Of a DNA stretch of 64,000 nucleotides, positions 17,630 to 27,778 are shown one piece after another (position 1 is the first letter of the stretch; every line of letters starts with the position of its first letter). The stretch is from positions 2,127,583-2,191,582 of the forward strand of contig NZ_BNEB01000002.1 of the NCBI RefSeq assembly GCF_016860545.1. Reading direction: 5' to 3'. The position numbers and the translations under genes are program-made. The notes under the pieces are model-generated. The model ran no database searches and was not told the origin of the DNA. It was given only the letters and a program-made list of their open reading frames with translations. Source of the stretch: Streptomyces asoensis (GTDB lineage: Bacteria; Actinomycetota; Actinomycetes; Streptomycetales; Streptomycetaceae).

Positions 17630-18553
17630 ATGCGCATCGTCGTCGCCCTGGGCGGCAACGTACTGCTGCACCGGGGCGAACGCCCCGACGCCGCGGTCCA
17701 GCAGGCCAACGTCGAACGGGCCGTCATCGCCCTTGCCCCACTGGCCAAGGACAACGAACTCGTCATCACCCATGCCAACGGCCCCCAGATCGGCCTGCTC
17801 GCCATGGAGAGCGTCAGCGACCCCGCCCTCAGCGCCCCGTACCCGCTGGACATCCTCGGCGCGCAGACCCAGGGCATGATCGGGTCGCTGCTGGCCCGGT
17901 CCCTGCGCGGCGCCCTGCCGGGGAGGCAGGTCGCCGCGCTGGTCACGCACACCCTGGTACGCACGCACGATCCGGCCTTCCAGCGGCCCACCGAGTTCGT
18001 CGGCCAGGTCTACCCCAGGGATGTCGCGCATGCCCTCGCCCGCAAACGCGGCTGGCACGTCTCCAGGGACACCGCAGGATGGCGCCGCATCGTCCCGTCC
18101 CCGGCTCCCCAGGGCATCGTCGAGACCGACACCGTCCACACGCTCCTGGACAGCGGTGCACTGGTCGTCTGCTGCGGAGGCGGAGGCGTCCCGGTCACGT
18201 CCGACCGCATCACCGGCGAGCTCACCGGTGTGGAAGCGGTCGTCGACAAGGACCTCACGGCCGCCTTCCTGGCCGAGGAGCTGAAGGCGGACTTCCTGCT
18301 GATCCTCACCGACGTCCCGAACGTGTACACCGACTTCGGTACGCCGCGCCAGCGGCCCCTTCTCGATGTGACACCAGCGCAGTTGCTCGACCGGGCCGGT
18401 CCCGCAGGGCCGATGAGGCCCAAGGCCGAAGCCGCCGCACGATTCGTCGATCGGACCGGCGCTCTGGCCGCGATAGGCGCCCTCGACGCCGCGTACGCGA
18501 TCGTCCACGGCACATCCGGAACTCTCGTACGACCGCAACTGGTCTTCGAATAG
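17630..18553 (+). CDS. arcC: Carbamate kinase
   Basis: 307 residues. Carbamate kinase transfers phosphate from carbamoyl phosphate to ADP, giving ATP, CO2 and ammonia in fermentative arginine breakdown. Motifs include the N-terminal VALGGNVLLHRGE, THANGPQIGLLA, PYPLDILGAQTQGMIG, CCGGGGVPV, AVVDKDLTAAFLAEEL and LILTDVPNVY, all typical of the amino-acid-kinase fold. The start ATG follows GGAGG with normal spacing. No arginine deiminase or ornithine transcarbamylase is nearby, so its carbamoyl phosphate must come from elsewhere. Clustering with GAPDH, AdhE, PPDK and PFL suggests ATP production in low oxygen. Confidence 0.93.
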   Translation: MRIVVALGGNVLLHRGERPDAAVQQANVERAVIALAPLAKDNELVITHANGPQIGLLAMESVSDPALSAPYPLDILGAQTQGMIGSLLARSLRGALPGRQVAALVTHTLVRTHDPAFQRPTEFVGQVYPRDVAHALARKRGWHVSRDTAGWRRIVPSPAPQGIVETDTVHTLLDSGALVVCCGGGGVPVTSDRITGELTGVEAVVDKDLTAAFLAEELKADFLLILTDVPNVYTDFGTPRQRPLLDVTPAQLLDRAGPAGPMRPKAEAAARFVDRTGALAAIGALDAAYAIVHGTSGTLVRPQLVFE

Positions 18554-18613
18554 CGGGCATCAGTGCGGTCGGGGCAGGGGAGACGGGGCCCGCCGGCCGA
18601 GGGGCCGCGACCC

Positions 18614-18850
18614 ATGGTCCCTGCCGGCCCCAGCGCACGAAGCGGAGACTCGAAGCACCTGACGGAGGTTCGTGCGCACATCACGGTCGGTGGCGCGGGA
18701 CCCCACCTGATCGACGCTTCGCGTGACGCGGCACTGATGGTCGTGGGCCGAAGGATCCGCCGGTCGGCGACAGGCACGCACATCGGGCCGGTGACCCAGG
18801 CGCTGCTGCACCACGCGGCCGCGCCGGTGGCCGTGGTCCCGCACGTATGA
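18614..18850 (+). pseudogene. Universal stress protein (UspA) relic
   Basis: The last 60 residues, VRAHITVGGAGPHLIDASRD then ALMVVGRRIRR, GTHIGPVTQALLHHAAAPVA and VVPHV, match the C-terminal half of the second Usp domain, with the ATP-loop-like G-x-G pattern partly replaced. The first three quarters of a normal 290-residue tandem Usp are absent, and no ribosome-binding site precedes ATG 18614. Intact Usp genes commonly accompany low-oxygen genes in actinobacteria, so this is likely a deleted member of the island. Confidence 0.6.
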
Positions 18851-18884
18851 CCGGCGGACCGGACGCCGGGCGTTCACGCATGCG

Positions 18885-18926
18885 AGACGGGCGGGCAGTC
18901 CCTCAACAGGGTCTGCCCGCCCGTCT
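18885..18926. terminator. Bidirectional terminator between Usp relic and adhE
   Basis: A perfect 14-bp inverted repeat, AGACGGGCGGGCAG (18885-18898) and CTGCCCGCCCGTCT (18913-18926), with a 14-base loop, lies between convergent genes: the Usp relic ends at 18850 and adhE at 18941. Confidence 0.75.
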
Positions 18927-18940
18927 GAGCCTGCCGCCCG

Positions 18941-21595
18941 TCAGCCGTAGAACGCGGTGCGCATGATCCCCTGCATGTCGTCCAGCATCGGCATGCGAGG
19001 GTTGGCGGGCGCGCACTGGTCCTCGTAGGCGTTCAGGGCCTGCTGGGGGAGCGCTTGCAGGTACGTCCGCTCGTCGATGCCGAGTGCCTGGAACGTCGGC
19101 TCGATGCCCACGGCGTCCCGGAGGCGCTCCACGGCCCGGGCGAGCGACTCCACGCCCTCCTCGGGACTGGTGGCGGGCAGTCCGAGGGTGCGGGCGATGT
19201 CCTGGAAGCGCTCGGGAGCACGGTAGTGCTCGTACTTGGGCCAGCCGGTCAGTTTGGTGGGGACGGTGCCGTTGTAGCGGATGACGTGCGGGAGCAGGAG
19301 CGCGTTGGTGCGGCCGTGTGCGACATGGAAAGTGGCGCCGAGGGTGTGGGACATGGCATGGACGATGCCGAGGAAGGCGTTGCCGAAAGCCATACCGGCT
19401 ATGGTGCCGGCGTTGTGCATCTTCTCCCGAGCCTCGGGTGACCCGTCTCGGTCGTTCACGGCGGCTTCCAGGTGGCCGACGACAAGGCGGATCGCGTGCA
19501 GGGCGAGGCCGTCCGTGAAGTCGTTGGCGTACACGGAGACGTACGCCTCGATGGCGTGGGTGAGGGCGTCGAAGCCGCTGTCGGCGGCGAGCGTGGGCGG
19601 CAGCGCGGTGGTGAGCAGAGGGTCGACGATGGCGACGCTGGGGGTGAGGGCGTAGTCGGCCAAGGGGTATTTCTTGCCGGTGGCCGGATCGGAGATGACG
19701 GCGAACGGGGTGACTTCCGCACCGGTGCCGGAAGTGGTGGGCACGCACACCAGCCGGGCGAGCTTGCCGGGGGTCGGGAAACGAAATGCGCGTTTGCGGA
19801 TGTCGGAGAACTTCTGCCGCATGTCCGTGAAGTCGATCTCGTTGCCGGCGGCGTGCTGCTCGTACAGCAGCCACATCACCTTGGCCGCGTCCATCGGGGA
19901 GCCGCCGCCGAGCGCGATGATCGTGTCCGGGCGGAAGTCGCCCATCAGGCGGGCTCCGTGCCGCACCGAGTCGATGCTGGGCTCGGGTTCGACGTTGTCG
20001 ATGATCTGGAGGGTGACCGGTTCGGGGCGGCTCCGCAGGACCCGGCTGACGCGGTCCACGAAGCCGAGCCGGGTCATGGTGGCGTCGGTGACGACGGTGA
20101 CGCGGTGGACGTCGGGCATGGCAGTCAGGTAGCGGATGGCCTGCGGCTCGAAGTAGATCTTCGGGGGCACCTTGAACCACTGGAGGTTGTTGCGGCGGGT
20201 GGAGACTCGTTTGACGTTGAGCAGCTGGGCGGCGGAGACGTTGTTGGAGACCGAGGTGCTGCCCCAGGAGCCGCAACCGAGTGTCAGCGAGGGCAGAAGG
20301 CCGTTGTAGATGCCGCCGATGGCGCCCTGCGAGGAGGGGGCGTTGACGATGACGCGAACGGTCTTCATCCGCATGCCGTATGCCTCGGCCAGTGCGGTGT
20401 CCTCGGTGTGGATGACGGCGCTGTGGCCCTGTCCGTGGAAGGCGACCATGTCGGCGGCCAGGTCGAAACCGTGACGCTCGTCCCGGGCGCGGAGCACGGC
20501 CAGCACGGGGCACAGCTTCTCGCGGGTCAACGGCTCGTCCGGTCCCACCCGTTCGGCCTCGACGAGGATGACCGAGGTGTCCTCCGGTACGGAGAACCCG
20601 GCCTGCTCGGCGATCCAGGCGGGGCTCCGGCCCACGGCGGCAGCATTGACCTTCGGTTCGCAACCGGCCTCCGAGCCGCCGGAAGCGGGAAAGAGGAACG
20701 ACTCCAGCTTGCCCTTCTCCTCCGCGTCGGCGAGGTGGGCGTGCAAGGTGCGGAACTCGGCCACGGCCGCGTCGTAGATGTCGGTGTCCAGGATGACGGC
20801 CTGTTCGGAGGCACAGATCATGCCATTGTCGAAGGACTTCGACAGGACCAGGTCGTTGACGGCCCGGTGCAGTTTTGCCGTGCGGTGCACGTAGGCGGGC
20901 ACATTGCCGGCGCCGACGCCCAGGGCGGGCTTGCCGGCCGAGTAGGCGGCCTTGACCAGGGCGTTGCCGCCGGTGGCGAGGATCAGGGAGACGCCCGGGT
21001 GCCGCATCAGCAGGCCTGTCGCCTCGATGGACGGTTGCTCGATCCACTGCACGCAGTGTTCCGGCGCGCCTGCGGCGACGGCGGCGTCCCGCACGACACG
21101 GGCGGCCTCGGTGCTGCACCGCTGGGCGGACGGGTGGAAGGCGAACACCACCGGGTTGCGGGTCTTCAGGGCCATCAACGCCTTGAAGAGTGTGGTGGAG
21201 GTCGGGTTGGTGACCGGGGTGACCGCGGCCACCACGCCCACCGGTTCGGCGATCTCGATCATGTCCTCGATGTCGTCACGGCTGATGACTCCGACCGTCT
21301 TCAGACGCCCCATGCTGTGCGTGACGTGCTCACACGCGAACATGTTCTTGGCGGCCTTGTCCTCGAAGACTCCGCGTCCGGTCTCGTCGACCGCAAGACG
21401 GGCCAGCGCGGTGTGGTGGTCGAGGGCGGCGACCGAGGCCTTCTTGACGATGTGGTCGACCTGTTCCTGGGTGAAGGCCTCGTAGTCCGAGAGTGCCTTC
21501 AGACCGGCCGTGACCAGACGGTCCACGGCGACCGCGGTGTCCGACGGGACCGCGCTTTCGGTCGTGGCGCCGGTCCGCGCGTCGTTTCGGGTCAT
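18941..21595 (-). CDS. adhE: Bifunctional acetaldehyde/alcohol dehydrogenase AdhE
   Basis: 884 residues, the normal AdhE length. It reduces acetyl-CoA to acetaldehyde and then to ethanol, reoxidising two NADH. The N-terminal aldehyde dehydrogenase half carries AVTPVTNPTSTTLFKALMAL, the glycine-rich ATGGNALVKAAYSAGKPALG and the catalytic cysteine in NGMICASEQ. The C-terminal iron alcohol dehydrogenase half has ALGGGSPMDAAKVMW, PTTSGTGAEVTPFAVI, DSGFDALTHAIEAYVS and the metal ligands in GIVHAMSHTLGATFHVAHGR. It sits downstream of the CBS-BON and ppdK genes on the same strand, with short gaps (94 and 71 bp), so co-transcription is likely. AdhE is rare in strict aerobes. Confidence 0.95.
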   Translation of the reverse strand: MTRNDARTGATTESAVPSDTAVAVDRLVTAGLKALSDYEAFTQEQVDHIVKKASVAALDHHTALARLAVDETGRGVFEDKAAKNMFACEHVTHSMGRLKTVGVISRDDIEDMIEIAEPVGVVAAVTPVTNPTSTTLFKALMALKTRNPVVFAFHPSAQRCSTEAARVVRDAAVAAGAPEHCVQWIEQPSIEATGLLMRHPGVSLILATGGNALVKAAYSAGKPALGVGAGNVPAYVHRTAKLHRAVNDLVLSKSFDNGMICASEQAVILDTDIYDAAVAEFRTLHAHLADAEEKGKLESFLFPASGGSEAGCEPKVNAAAVGRSPAWIAEQAGFSVPEDTSVILVEAERVGPDEPLTREKLCPVLAVLRARDERHGFDLAADMVAFHGQGHSAVIHTEDTALAEAYGMRMKTVRVIVNAPSSQGAIGGIYNGLLPSLTLGCGSWGSTSVSNNVSAAQLLNVKRVSTRRNNLQWFKVPPKIYFEPQAIRYLTAMPDVHRVTVVTDATMTRLGFVDRVSRVLRSRPEPVTLQIIDNVEPEPSIDSVRHGARLMGDFRPDTIIALGGGSPMDAAKVMWLLYEQHAAGNEIDFTDMRQKFSDIRKRAFRFPTPGKLARLVCVPTTSGTGAEVTPFAVISDPATGKKYPLADYALTPSVAIVDPLLTTALPPTLAADSGFDALTHAIEAYVSVYANDFTDGLALHAIRLVVGHLEAAVNDRDGSPEAREKMHNAGTIAGMAFGNAFLGIVHAMSHTLGATFHVAHGRTNALLLPHVIRYNGTVPTKLTGWPKYEHYRAPERFQDIARTLGLPATSPEEGVESLARAVERLRDAVGIEPTFQALGIDERTYLQALPQQALNAYEDQCAPANPRMPMLDDMQGIMRTAFYG

Positions 21596-21689
21596 GGTGG
21601 TCTGCCTCCGTCGTCGGGACCGCCGTGCGAATGCGGCGGCGCAGGGCGGGAGCGTCTCCCGGGCCGGAGATCGCTTCCCGCATCCACTC

Positions 21690-22442
21690 TCACCTGGACC
21701 CCGGGGCGGTCGGAGGCGTCGAAGGGCCCTTCCCGGGACCGTCCGGCCCTGATCGAGCGGGGACTCTCGGCCCGGCCGCGGCTCGCCGCGCCCCCGGGTG
21801 CGAAGGGGCGGTGGCGGGCGGGTCCGGCAGCGCGCAGTCGTCCATGTCGAACGCCAGAGCGCTCACCACCCCGACCACGCCCTCCAGCCGCCATACCGAG
21901 TGCACGGCGTCCGGGACCTGGCTGCGCAGTCGTACGCGGCCGTCGAGTGTGACCACTCCGTCGTGGACGCCGACGGTGACGGCGCCGGGGCGCAGCTCCA
22001 GCCGGCCGGCCAGGACCTCCTCGGTCACCTGGTGCCCGATGTCGTCGTCCGTCCGCAGGAAGACGCGCAGCAGATCCCGGCGGGTCGCGATGCCGACGAG
22101 CCGGTCCTCCTCGTCGATCACGGGGAGGCGTTCGACGCCGCGGCGTTCCATCAGCCGTGCCGCTTCCGGGACGGTCTGCTCCGGGTGGACGGTGATCGCA
22201 GGTGTCGTCATCAGGTCGTTCGCGGTGACGGCTCCCTCGGGGTCCGTCCGCGCACGGTGTGCCTGCGCGCGGACCAGGTCGGTTCCGGAGAGGACACCGA
22301 TCACCTTGTCGTCGTCGTCGACCACGGGCAGACCGCTGATGTGGTGGCGATCGAGCAGCCGGACGAGGTCCTTGAAGGACGTCGTACGCCTGGCCTGGAC
22401 GACGTCGCTGGTCATCACTTGACCGACGGTGTGAGATGTCAT
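21690..22442 (-). CDS. CBS-pair and BON domain protein
   Basis: 250 residues. Two CBS motifs fill residues 1-145 (VGQVMTSDVVQARRTTSFKD with HHISGLPVVDDDDKVIGVLS, and MTTPAITVHPEQTVPEAARL with GVERLPVIDEEDRLVGIATR). They are followed by a BON-type domain (EEVLAGRLELRPGAVTVGVHDGVVTLDGRV, near 155-200) and a disordered Pro/Gly tail. CBS pairs bind adenine nucleotides, and BON domains associate with membranes or phospholipids. Proteins of this architecture are common beside Usp and low-oxygen genes in actinobacteria and probably sense energy state. It lies between ppdK and adhE, likely in their operon. Confidence 0.85.
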   Translation of the reverse strand: MTSHTVGQVMTSDVVQARRTTSFKDLVRLLDRHHISGLPVVDDDDKVIGVLSGTDLVRAQAHRARTDPEGAVTANDLMTTPAITVHPEQTVPEAARLMERRGVERLPVIDEEDRLVGIATRRDLLRVFLRTDDDIGHQVTEEVLAGRLELRPGAVTVGVHDGVVTLDGRVRLRSQVPDAVHSVWRLEGVVGVVSALAFDMDDCALPDPPATAPSHPGARRAAAGPRVPARSGPDGPGKGPSTPPTAPGSR

Positions 22443-22513
22443 GCCGGGTCACTCCTGAGCTGTCTTGGCGTCGCAATGGCGGGGAGCACGCGCTGGGGGT
22501 GCCGTAAGTCCCG

Positions 22514-25210
22514 TCACCTGCTGTCGCCGCTGTCGGTCGCCTCCAGCGCGGCCCGGCCCGCCTCGAGGCGGGCGACCGGTACGCGGAACGGAGAGCAGGA
22601 GACGTAGTCCAGTCCGGCCGCGTGGAAGAAGTGCACGGAATCGGGGTCACCGCCGTGCTCGCCGCACACCCCGATCTTCAGATCGGGACGTGCGGCCCGG
22701 CCTTCGTCGACCGCGATCCGCACCAGGCGACCCACTCCGTCTCGGTCGAGGGTCTCGAACGGCGAGGCGCTGAAGATCCCCTTGTCGAGATACGCGGAGA
22801 AGAAGGCCGCCTCGACGTCGTCCCGGGAGAACCCCCAGGTGGTCTGGGTGAGGTCGTTGGTGCCGAAGGAGAAGAACTCCGCCTCCTTCGCGATCCTTCC
22901 GGCCGTCAGCGCGGCCCTGGGCAGCTCGATCATGGTACCGACGGGGCAGTGCACGGTGACGCCGGACTTCCGGGAGACGTCGTGCAGGACCCGTTCCACT
23001 TCCTCGCGTTCGATGCGCAGTTCCTCGACGGCGCCGACCAGCGGCACCATGATCTCCGCTCGTGGGGAACCGCCGGCCCTGGTGCGCTCCACGACGGCTT
23101 CGGCGATCGCCCGTACCTGCATGGCGACGAGGCCCGGCACGACCAGGCCGAGCCGGACGCCACGGAGCCCGAGCATCGGGTTCTCCTCGTGCATGCGGTC
23201 GACGGCGGCGAGGAGTTCCGTGTCGCGGGGATCGGGCAGAGTGCCCCGGGCCTCGGCGGTGGCGATGCGCACGGCCAGGTCGGTGCGGTCGGGCAGGAAC
23301 TCGTGCAGAGGCGGGTCGATGAGCCGGATCGTTACGGGCAGGCCGTCCATCGCCGCCAGGATGCCGGTGAAGTCCGCGCGTTGCAGCGGAAGCAGTGCAG
23401 CGAGCGTGTCCTCGCGTTCGCTCTCGTCGCAGGCCAGGATCATCGCCTCGACCAGCTTGCGGCGCTCACCGAGGAACATGTGCTCGGTACGGCACAGCCC
23501 GACGCCCTGTGCGCCGAAACGGCGGGCCCGGGCGGCGTCCTCGGGGGTGTCGGCGTTGGCACGCACCTCCAGGCGCCGGACGCTGTCGGCCCGCGCCAGC
23601 AGGCGGGCGACCGCGTCGGCCACGCCGGTCGTGTCCTCGTCTGTGGAGCCGTTCTCCAGGAAACGGATGACCGCCGAGTCCGTCAGCGGTACCGGACCTG
23701 CGTACACACTGCCGGTGGAGCCGTCCACGGAGACGACCGTCCCCTCCTCGACGACCGTGCCGTCCGAGGCGGTGAAACGGCGTTGCTCGATGTCGACGGC
23801 GAGTTCCTCGGCGCCGCACACGCAGACCTTGCCCATGCCGCGGGCGACCACGGCCGCGTGACTGGTCTTGCCGCCGCGGCTGGTGAGGACGGCCTGGGCC
23901 GCGATCATGCCGGGCAGGTCGTCGGGGGTGGTCTCCTGGCGGACCAGGACCACCTTTTCGCCTGCCGCCGCGCGCCGTACCGCCTCGGCGGAGTCGAAGA
24001 CCGCGGCACCGACCGCGGCACCGGGCGACGCGGGAAGCCCGCGGGCCAGCGGATCGCCGGTCTGTGAGGTGTCGAAGCGGGGGAACATCAGTCGGGCCAA
24101 CTGGTCCCCGCCGACCCGCGCAAGAGCCTCGTCCGAGGTGATGAGTCCCTCGTCCGCGAGTCCGGTGGCGATCGCGAAGGCGGCTTCGGCGGTGCGCTTG
24201 CCGACCCGTGTCTGAAGCATCCACAGGGTGCCGCGCTCGATGGTGAACTCGATGTCGCACAGGTCGCGGTAATGCCGTTCCAGGGTCTCCATGTGGGCGC
24301 GCAGCCGGGCGTGGGAGCCGGGGTCCAGGTGTTCCAGGTCGGTGAGCGTGACCGTGTTGCGGATGCCGGCCACGACGTCCTCGCCCTGCGCGTCGGGCAG
24401 GTAGTCGCCGTACAGGCCGGGCCGCCCGGTGGCCGGGTCGCGGGTGAAGGCGACTCCGCTGCCGGAGTCGGGCCCGAGGTTGCCGAACACCATGCGCTGA
24501 ACGTTGACAGCCGTGCCGAGGTCGTCGGCGATGTGCTCCCGCCGCCGGTACAGGCGGGCACGTTCGCCGTTCCAGGATGCGAAGACGGCCAGGACCGCCC
24601 GGCGCAGCTGCTCGGCGGGCGACTGCGGGAAGTACTCGCCGGTCTCCCGGTGGACCAGTTCCTTGAACGTCCCGACCAGTCCGGCGAGGTCACCTGCCGT
24701 CAGATGTACGTCGTCACGGACACCGCGTTCCGCTTTGAGGTCGCCGATCGCACGCTCGAAGTGCGCTGACTCGACGCCCATCACGATGCTTGCGAACATC
24801 TGCACGAGACGGCGATAGGAGTCCCAGGCGAAGCGCTCGTTGCCGGAGACCTTCGCCAGGCCGAGGACGGACTCGTCGTTGAGGCCGATGTCGAGGATCG
24901 TCTCCATCATGCCCGGCATGGAGAAGCGGGCCCCGGAGCGGACGGACAGCAGCAGCGGGTCGTCCGGCTGTCCCAGCAGCCGGCCCGCGGTCGTCTCGAC
25001 GGCGGTCAGGTGCGCAGAGATCTCCCGCCACAGGCCGGCGGGCTCGCCGCCGGTGCTCAAGTAGGCCCGGCACGCCTCGGTGGTGACAGTGAAGCCGGGC
25101 GGCACGGGCAGGCCCAGCCGGGTCATCTCGGCAAGGTTCGCTCCCTTGCCCCCGAGCAGGTCGGCCATGTCCCGGCGACCCTGGGTGAAGTCGTACACGT
25201 AACGGGCCAT
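22514..25210 (-). CDS. ppdK: Pyruvate, phosphate dikinase
   Basis: 898 residues from ATG 25210, preceded by GGAGGAG. The frame stays open much further upstream, but only this start fits the family N-terminus ([20 protein letters not shown] then [18 protein letters not shown]). PPDK interconverts PEP, AMP and PPi with pyruvate, ATP and Pi. It shows the nucleotide-binding domain, the swivelling domain with the phospho-histidine in [20 protein letters not shown], and the C-terminal PEP domain with [30 protein letters not shown] and [11 protein letters not shown]. In the glycolytic direction it gains ATP from PPi, which suits an energy-limited, low-oxygen state. It is divergent from pflB. Confidence 0.95.
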   Translation of the reverse strand: MARYVYDFTQGRRDMADLLGGKGANLAEMTRLGLPVPPGFTVTTEACRAYLSTGGEPAGLWREISAHLTAVETTAGRLLGQPDDPLLLSVRSGARFSMPGMMETILDIGLNDESVLGLAKVSGNERFAWDSYRRLVQMFASIVMGVESAHFERAIGDLKAERGVRDDVHLTAGDLAGLVGTFKELVHRETGEYFPQSPAEQLRRAVLAVFASWNGERARLYRRREHIADDLGTAVNVQRMVFGNLGPDSGSGVAFTRDPATGRPGLYGDYLPDAQGEDVVAGIRNTVTLTDLEHLDPGSHARLRAHMETLERHYRDLCDIEFTIERGTLWMLQTRVGKRTAEAAFAIATGLADEGLITSDEALARVGGDQLARLMFPRFDTSQTGDPLARGLPASPGAAVGAAVFDSAEAVRRAAAGEKVVLVRQETTPDDLPGMIAAQAVLTSRGGKTSHAAVVARGMGKVCVCGAEELAVDIEQRRFTASDGTVVEEGTVVSVDGSTGSVYAGPVPLTDSAVIRFLENGSTDEDTTGVADAVARLLARADSVRRLEVRANADTPEDAARARRFGAQGVGLCRTEHMFLGERRKLVEAMILACDESEREDTLAALLPLQRADFTGILAAMDGLPVTIRLIDPPLHEFLPDRTDLAVRIATAEARGTLPDPRDTELLAAVDRMHEENPMLGLRGVRLGLVVPGLVAMQVRAIAEAVVERTRAGGSPRAEIMVPLVGAVEELRIEREEVERVLHDVSRKSGVTVHCPVGTMIELPRAALTAGRIAKEAEFFSFGTNDLTQTTWGFSRDDVEAAFFSAYLDKGIFSASPFETLDRDGVGRLVRIAVDEGRAARPDLKIGVCGEHGGDPDSVHFFHAAGLDYVSCSPFRVPVARLEAGRAALEATDSGDSR

Positions 25211-25519
25211 GACGCGTTCTCCTCCGACGAATGGCTTGGTCCTTCCAGCGTGGGACGGGCCCGCCGCCCCACGCGAGGTGCCGGCGGTCCCCACAGGGGA
25301 GGACGACCGGCCCTGGGTCCCCTCCGCGTCGAAGGAAGTCCGGCGGCAACGGGCCGCGTCGCGCGGACCGCCCCGCATCGCGGGAGGGCCGAAGGTCCTG
25401 GCCGGGGGTCCCCAGAGGGCCCGAAGGGCCCACCACGGTGCCCTGTCCGGCACTCCTGGACGCGCGTGTCCGGGGCCAGGATCGACAGCGAACAGGCAGA
25501 TCCGACGAGAGGACCCGTG
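25211..25519. promoter_or_regulatory. Divergent ppdK/pflB control region with DosR/OsdR-like palindromes
   Basis: 309 bp without a gene between divergent ppdK and pflB. Two inverted repeats share a GAA centre: AGGGCC-GAA-GGTCCT (25385-25399) and GGGCCC-GAA-GGGCCC (25417-25431), about 32 bp apart centre to centre, or roughly three helical turns. They resemble in outline the GGGNCC-type dyads bound by DosR/OsdR response regulators in actinobacterial dormancy and hypoxia regulons. The operator assignment is inference. Confidence 0.5.
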
Positions 25520-27778
25520 ATGACGGCGACGGCGACAGCCGGCCCCCGCACAGTCGACGCCTGGCGGCAGTTCGCCGGAGAAGGGTGGCGCAAGCGCGTC
25601 GACGTGCGCGACTTCGTCCAGGCCAACTACACCCCGTACGAGGGTGACGCGTCCTTCCTCACCGGGCCCACGAACCGCACCCGGGCGGTGTGGGAGAAGG
25701 TCAGCAGCCTGTTTCCGGAGGAGCGCCGCCGCGGGATCCTCGACGTGGACGCCACCACACCCTCCACGATCACCTCGCACGCTCCCGGCTACATCGACCG
25801 GGACCGCGAACTGATCGTCGGACTGCAGACCGACGCCCCGCTCAAGCGCGCGATCATGCCCAATGGCGGCATCCGCATGGTGGAGAACAGCCTCAAGGCC
25901 TACGGCTACGAGCCCGACGCCTTCGTCACCAAGGTCTTCGGCACCTACCGCAAGACCCACAACGACGGCGTCTTCGACGCGTACACGCCAGCGATGCGCG
26001 CCGCCCGCAGGGTCGGCATCATCACGGGGCTGCCCGACGCGTACGGCCGCGGCCGGATCATCGGCGACTACCGCCGTGTCGCGCTCTACGGCACCGACCG
26101 GCTGATCGAGGCCAAGAGGGCCGATCGCGCCGCCCTGGACGCCCGCCCCTCCGGCGCCGACGTCATCCGCGACCGCGAGGAGCTCGCCGAGCAGCTCAGG
26201 GCTCTGCGGGAGCTGACCGAGATGGCCGCGGCCTACGGATGCGACGTCTCCCGTCCCGCAGCCGATGCACACGAGGCCGTCCAGTGGCTGTACCTCGGCT
26301 ACCTCGCCGCGGTGAAGGAGCAGAACGGCGCCGCGATGTCGCTGGGCCGTACCTCCACCTTCCTCGACGTCTACCTCCAGCGAGATCTGGACGAAGGCGT
26401 TCTCGACGAGACACGCGCGCAGGAGTTGATCGACGACTTCGTGATCAAGCTGCGGATCGTGCGGTTCCTGCGCACTCCCGAGTACGACGCCCTGTTCTCC
26501 GGTGACCCGACCTGGGTGACGGAGTCCATCGGCGGTATCGGGCTGGACGGCCGCCCGCTGGTCACCCGCACCTCCTTCCGGTTCCTTCGGACCCTGTACA
26601 ACCTCGGCCCCGCGCCCGAGCCGAACCTGACCGTGCTGTGGTCGCCGCGACTGCCCGAGGGGTTCAAGCGGTACTGCGCCCAGGTGTCCATCGACACCAG
26701 CGCCGTCCAGTACGAGTCCGACGATCTCCTGCGGCCGCGCACCGGTGACGACACCGCGATCGCCTGCTGCGTGTCGGCGATGGCGGTGGGACGTCAGATG
26801 CAGTTCTTCGGGGCACGGGTCAATCTGGCCAAGGCGCTGCTCTACGCGGTCAACGGCGGCCGCGACGAGATGACCGGGGAGCAGGTCACCCCCGAGATGC
26901 CCCCGCTGACCGGCGACCACCTCGACCACGCGGAGCTGTCGGCGGCGTACGAGCGGGTCCTCGACTGGCTGGCGCAGACCTACGTCGACACGCTCAACGT
27001 CATCCACTACATGCACGACAAGTACGCCTACGAGCGGATCGAGATGGCCCTGCACGACTACCCGGTGCACCGCTTCATGGCCTGCGGCATCGCGGGCCTG
27101 TCCGTCGCCGTCGACAGTCTGTCCGCCGTCAAGCACGCCCGGGTGAAGGTGTTCCGCGACGCGACGGGACTGGCCGTGGACTTCGCGACCGAAGGAGAGT
27201 TCCCGGCGTACGGCAACAACGACGACCGCGCCGACTCGATCGCCGTCGACCTGGTGGAGTCGTTCATGGCGAAGGTGCGCAAGCACCCCACCTACCGGGA
27301 CGCCGAGCACACCCAGTCGGTACTGACGATCACCTCGAACGTCGTGTACGGCAAGCACACCGGCAACACTCCTGACGGCCGCCGTGCCGGACAGCCCTTC
27401 GCGCCCGGCGCCAACCCGATGAACGGCCGCGACAAGCACGGGGTCGTCGCCTCCGCGCTGTCGGTGGCCAAACTGCCGTACGAGGCGGCCCGCGACGGCA
27501 TCTCCCTGACCACGACGATCACTCCCGAGGGCCTCGGACACGCACCCGAGGAGCGGGCCGGCCACTTGGTGGGAATCCTCGACGGCTACACGACGGCCGG
27601 AGGCTTCCACATGAACGTCAACGTCCTCGACCGGGCCACCCTGGAGGACGCCATGGAACACCCGGAGAAGTACCCGGAACTGACCATCAGGGTCTCCGGA
27701 TACGCGGTGAACTTCGTCCGCCTGACCCGCGAGCAGCAACTGGACGTGATCAGCCGCACTTTCCACGGAACGCTGTGA
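25520..27778 (+). CDS. pflB: Formate C-acetyltransferase (pyruvate formate-lyase)
   Basis: 752 residues, close to the 760 of E. coli PflB. It is a glycyl-radical enzyme that splits pyruvate with CoA into acetyl-CoA and formate. The adjacent catalytic cysteines sit in [11 protein letters not shown] (Cys416-Cys417), and the radical glycine in [11 protein letters not shown] (Gly727) near the C-terminus. Other conserved blocks are [37 protein letters not shown] and [21 protein letters not shown] 25520 is preferred over GTG 25517, with GAGAGGA upstream. It overlaps the activase start as GTGA. The enzyme is oxygen-sensitive and unusual in Streptomyces. Confidence 0.95.
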   Translation: MTATATAGPRTVDAWRQFAGEGWRKRVDVRDFVQANYTPYEGDASFLTGPTNRTRAVWEKVSSLFPEERRRGILDVDATTPSTITSHAPGYIDRDRELIVGLQTDAPLKRAIMPNGGIRMVENSLKAYGYEPDAFVTKVFGTYRKTHNDGVFDAYTPAMRAARRVGIITGLPDAYGRGRIIGDYRRVALYGTDRLIEAKRADRAALDARPSGADVIRDREELAEQLRALRELTEMAAAYGCDVSRPAADAHEAVQWLYLGYLAAVKEQNGAAMSLGRTSTFLDVYLQRDLDEGVLDETRAQELIDDFVIKLRIVRFLRTPEYDALFSGDPTWVTESIGGIGLDGRPLVTRTSFRFLRTLYNLGPAPEPNLTVLWSPRLPEGFKRYCAQVSIDTSAVQYESDDLLRPRTGDDTAIACCVSAMAVGRQMQFFGARVNLAKALLYAVNGGRDEMTGEQVTPEMPPLTGDHLDHAELSAAYERVLDWLAQTYVDTLNVIHYMHDKYAYERIEMALHDYPVHRFMACGIAGLSVAVDSLSAVKHARVKVFRDATGLAVDFATEGEFPAYGNNDDRADSIAVDLVESFMAKVRKHPTYRDAEHTQSVLTITSNVVYGKHTGNTPDGRRAGQPFAPGANPMNGRDKHGVVASALSVAKLPYEAARDGISLTTTITPEGLGHAPEERAGHLVGILDGYTTAGGFHMNVNVLDRATLEDAMEHPEKYPELTIRVSGYAVNFVRLTREQQLDVISRTFHGTL

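Noticed and set aside
15923..18538. 871-codon minus-strand frame across gap and arcC
   Set aside because: An antisense shadow of two enzymes with complete family motifs.
19472..21952. 826-codon open frame opposite adhE
   Set aside because: It is a high-GC antisense shadow: the minus strand encodes a full AdhE with all motifs, and the plus-strand product is low-complexity Gly/Val/Arg with no recognisable domain.
22514..27766. Open frame extending ppdK upstream to 1750 codons
   Set aside because: The upstream part overlaps pflB in antisense. The family N-terminus, with a GGAGGAG box, lies at 25210.
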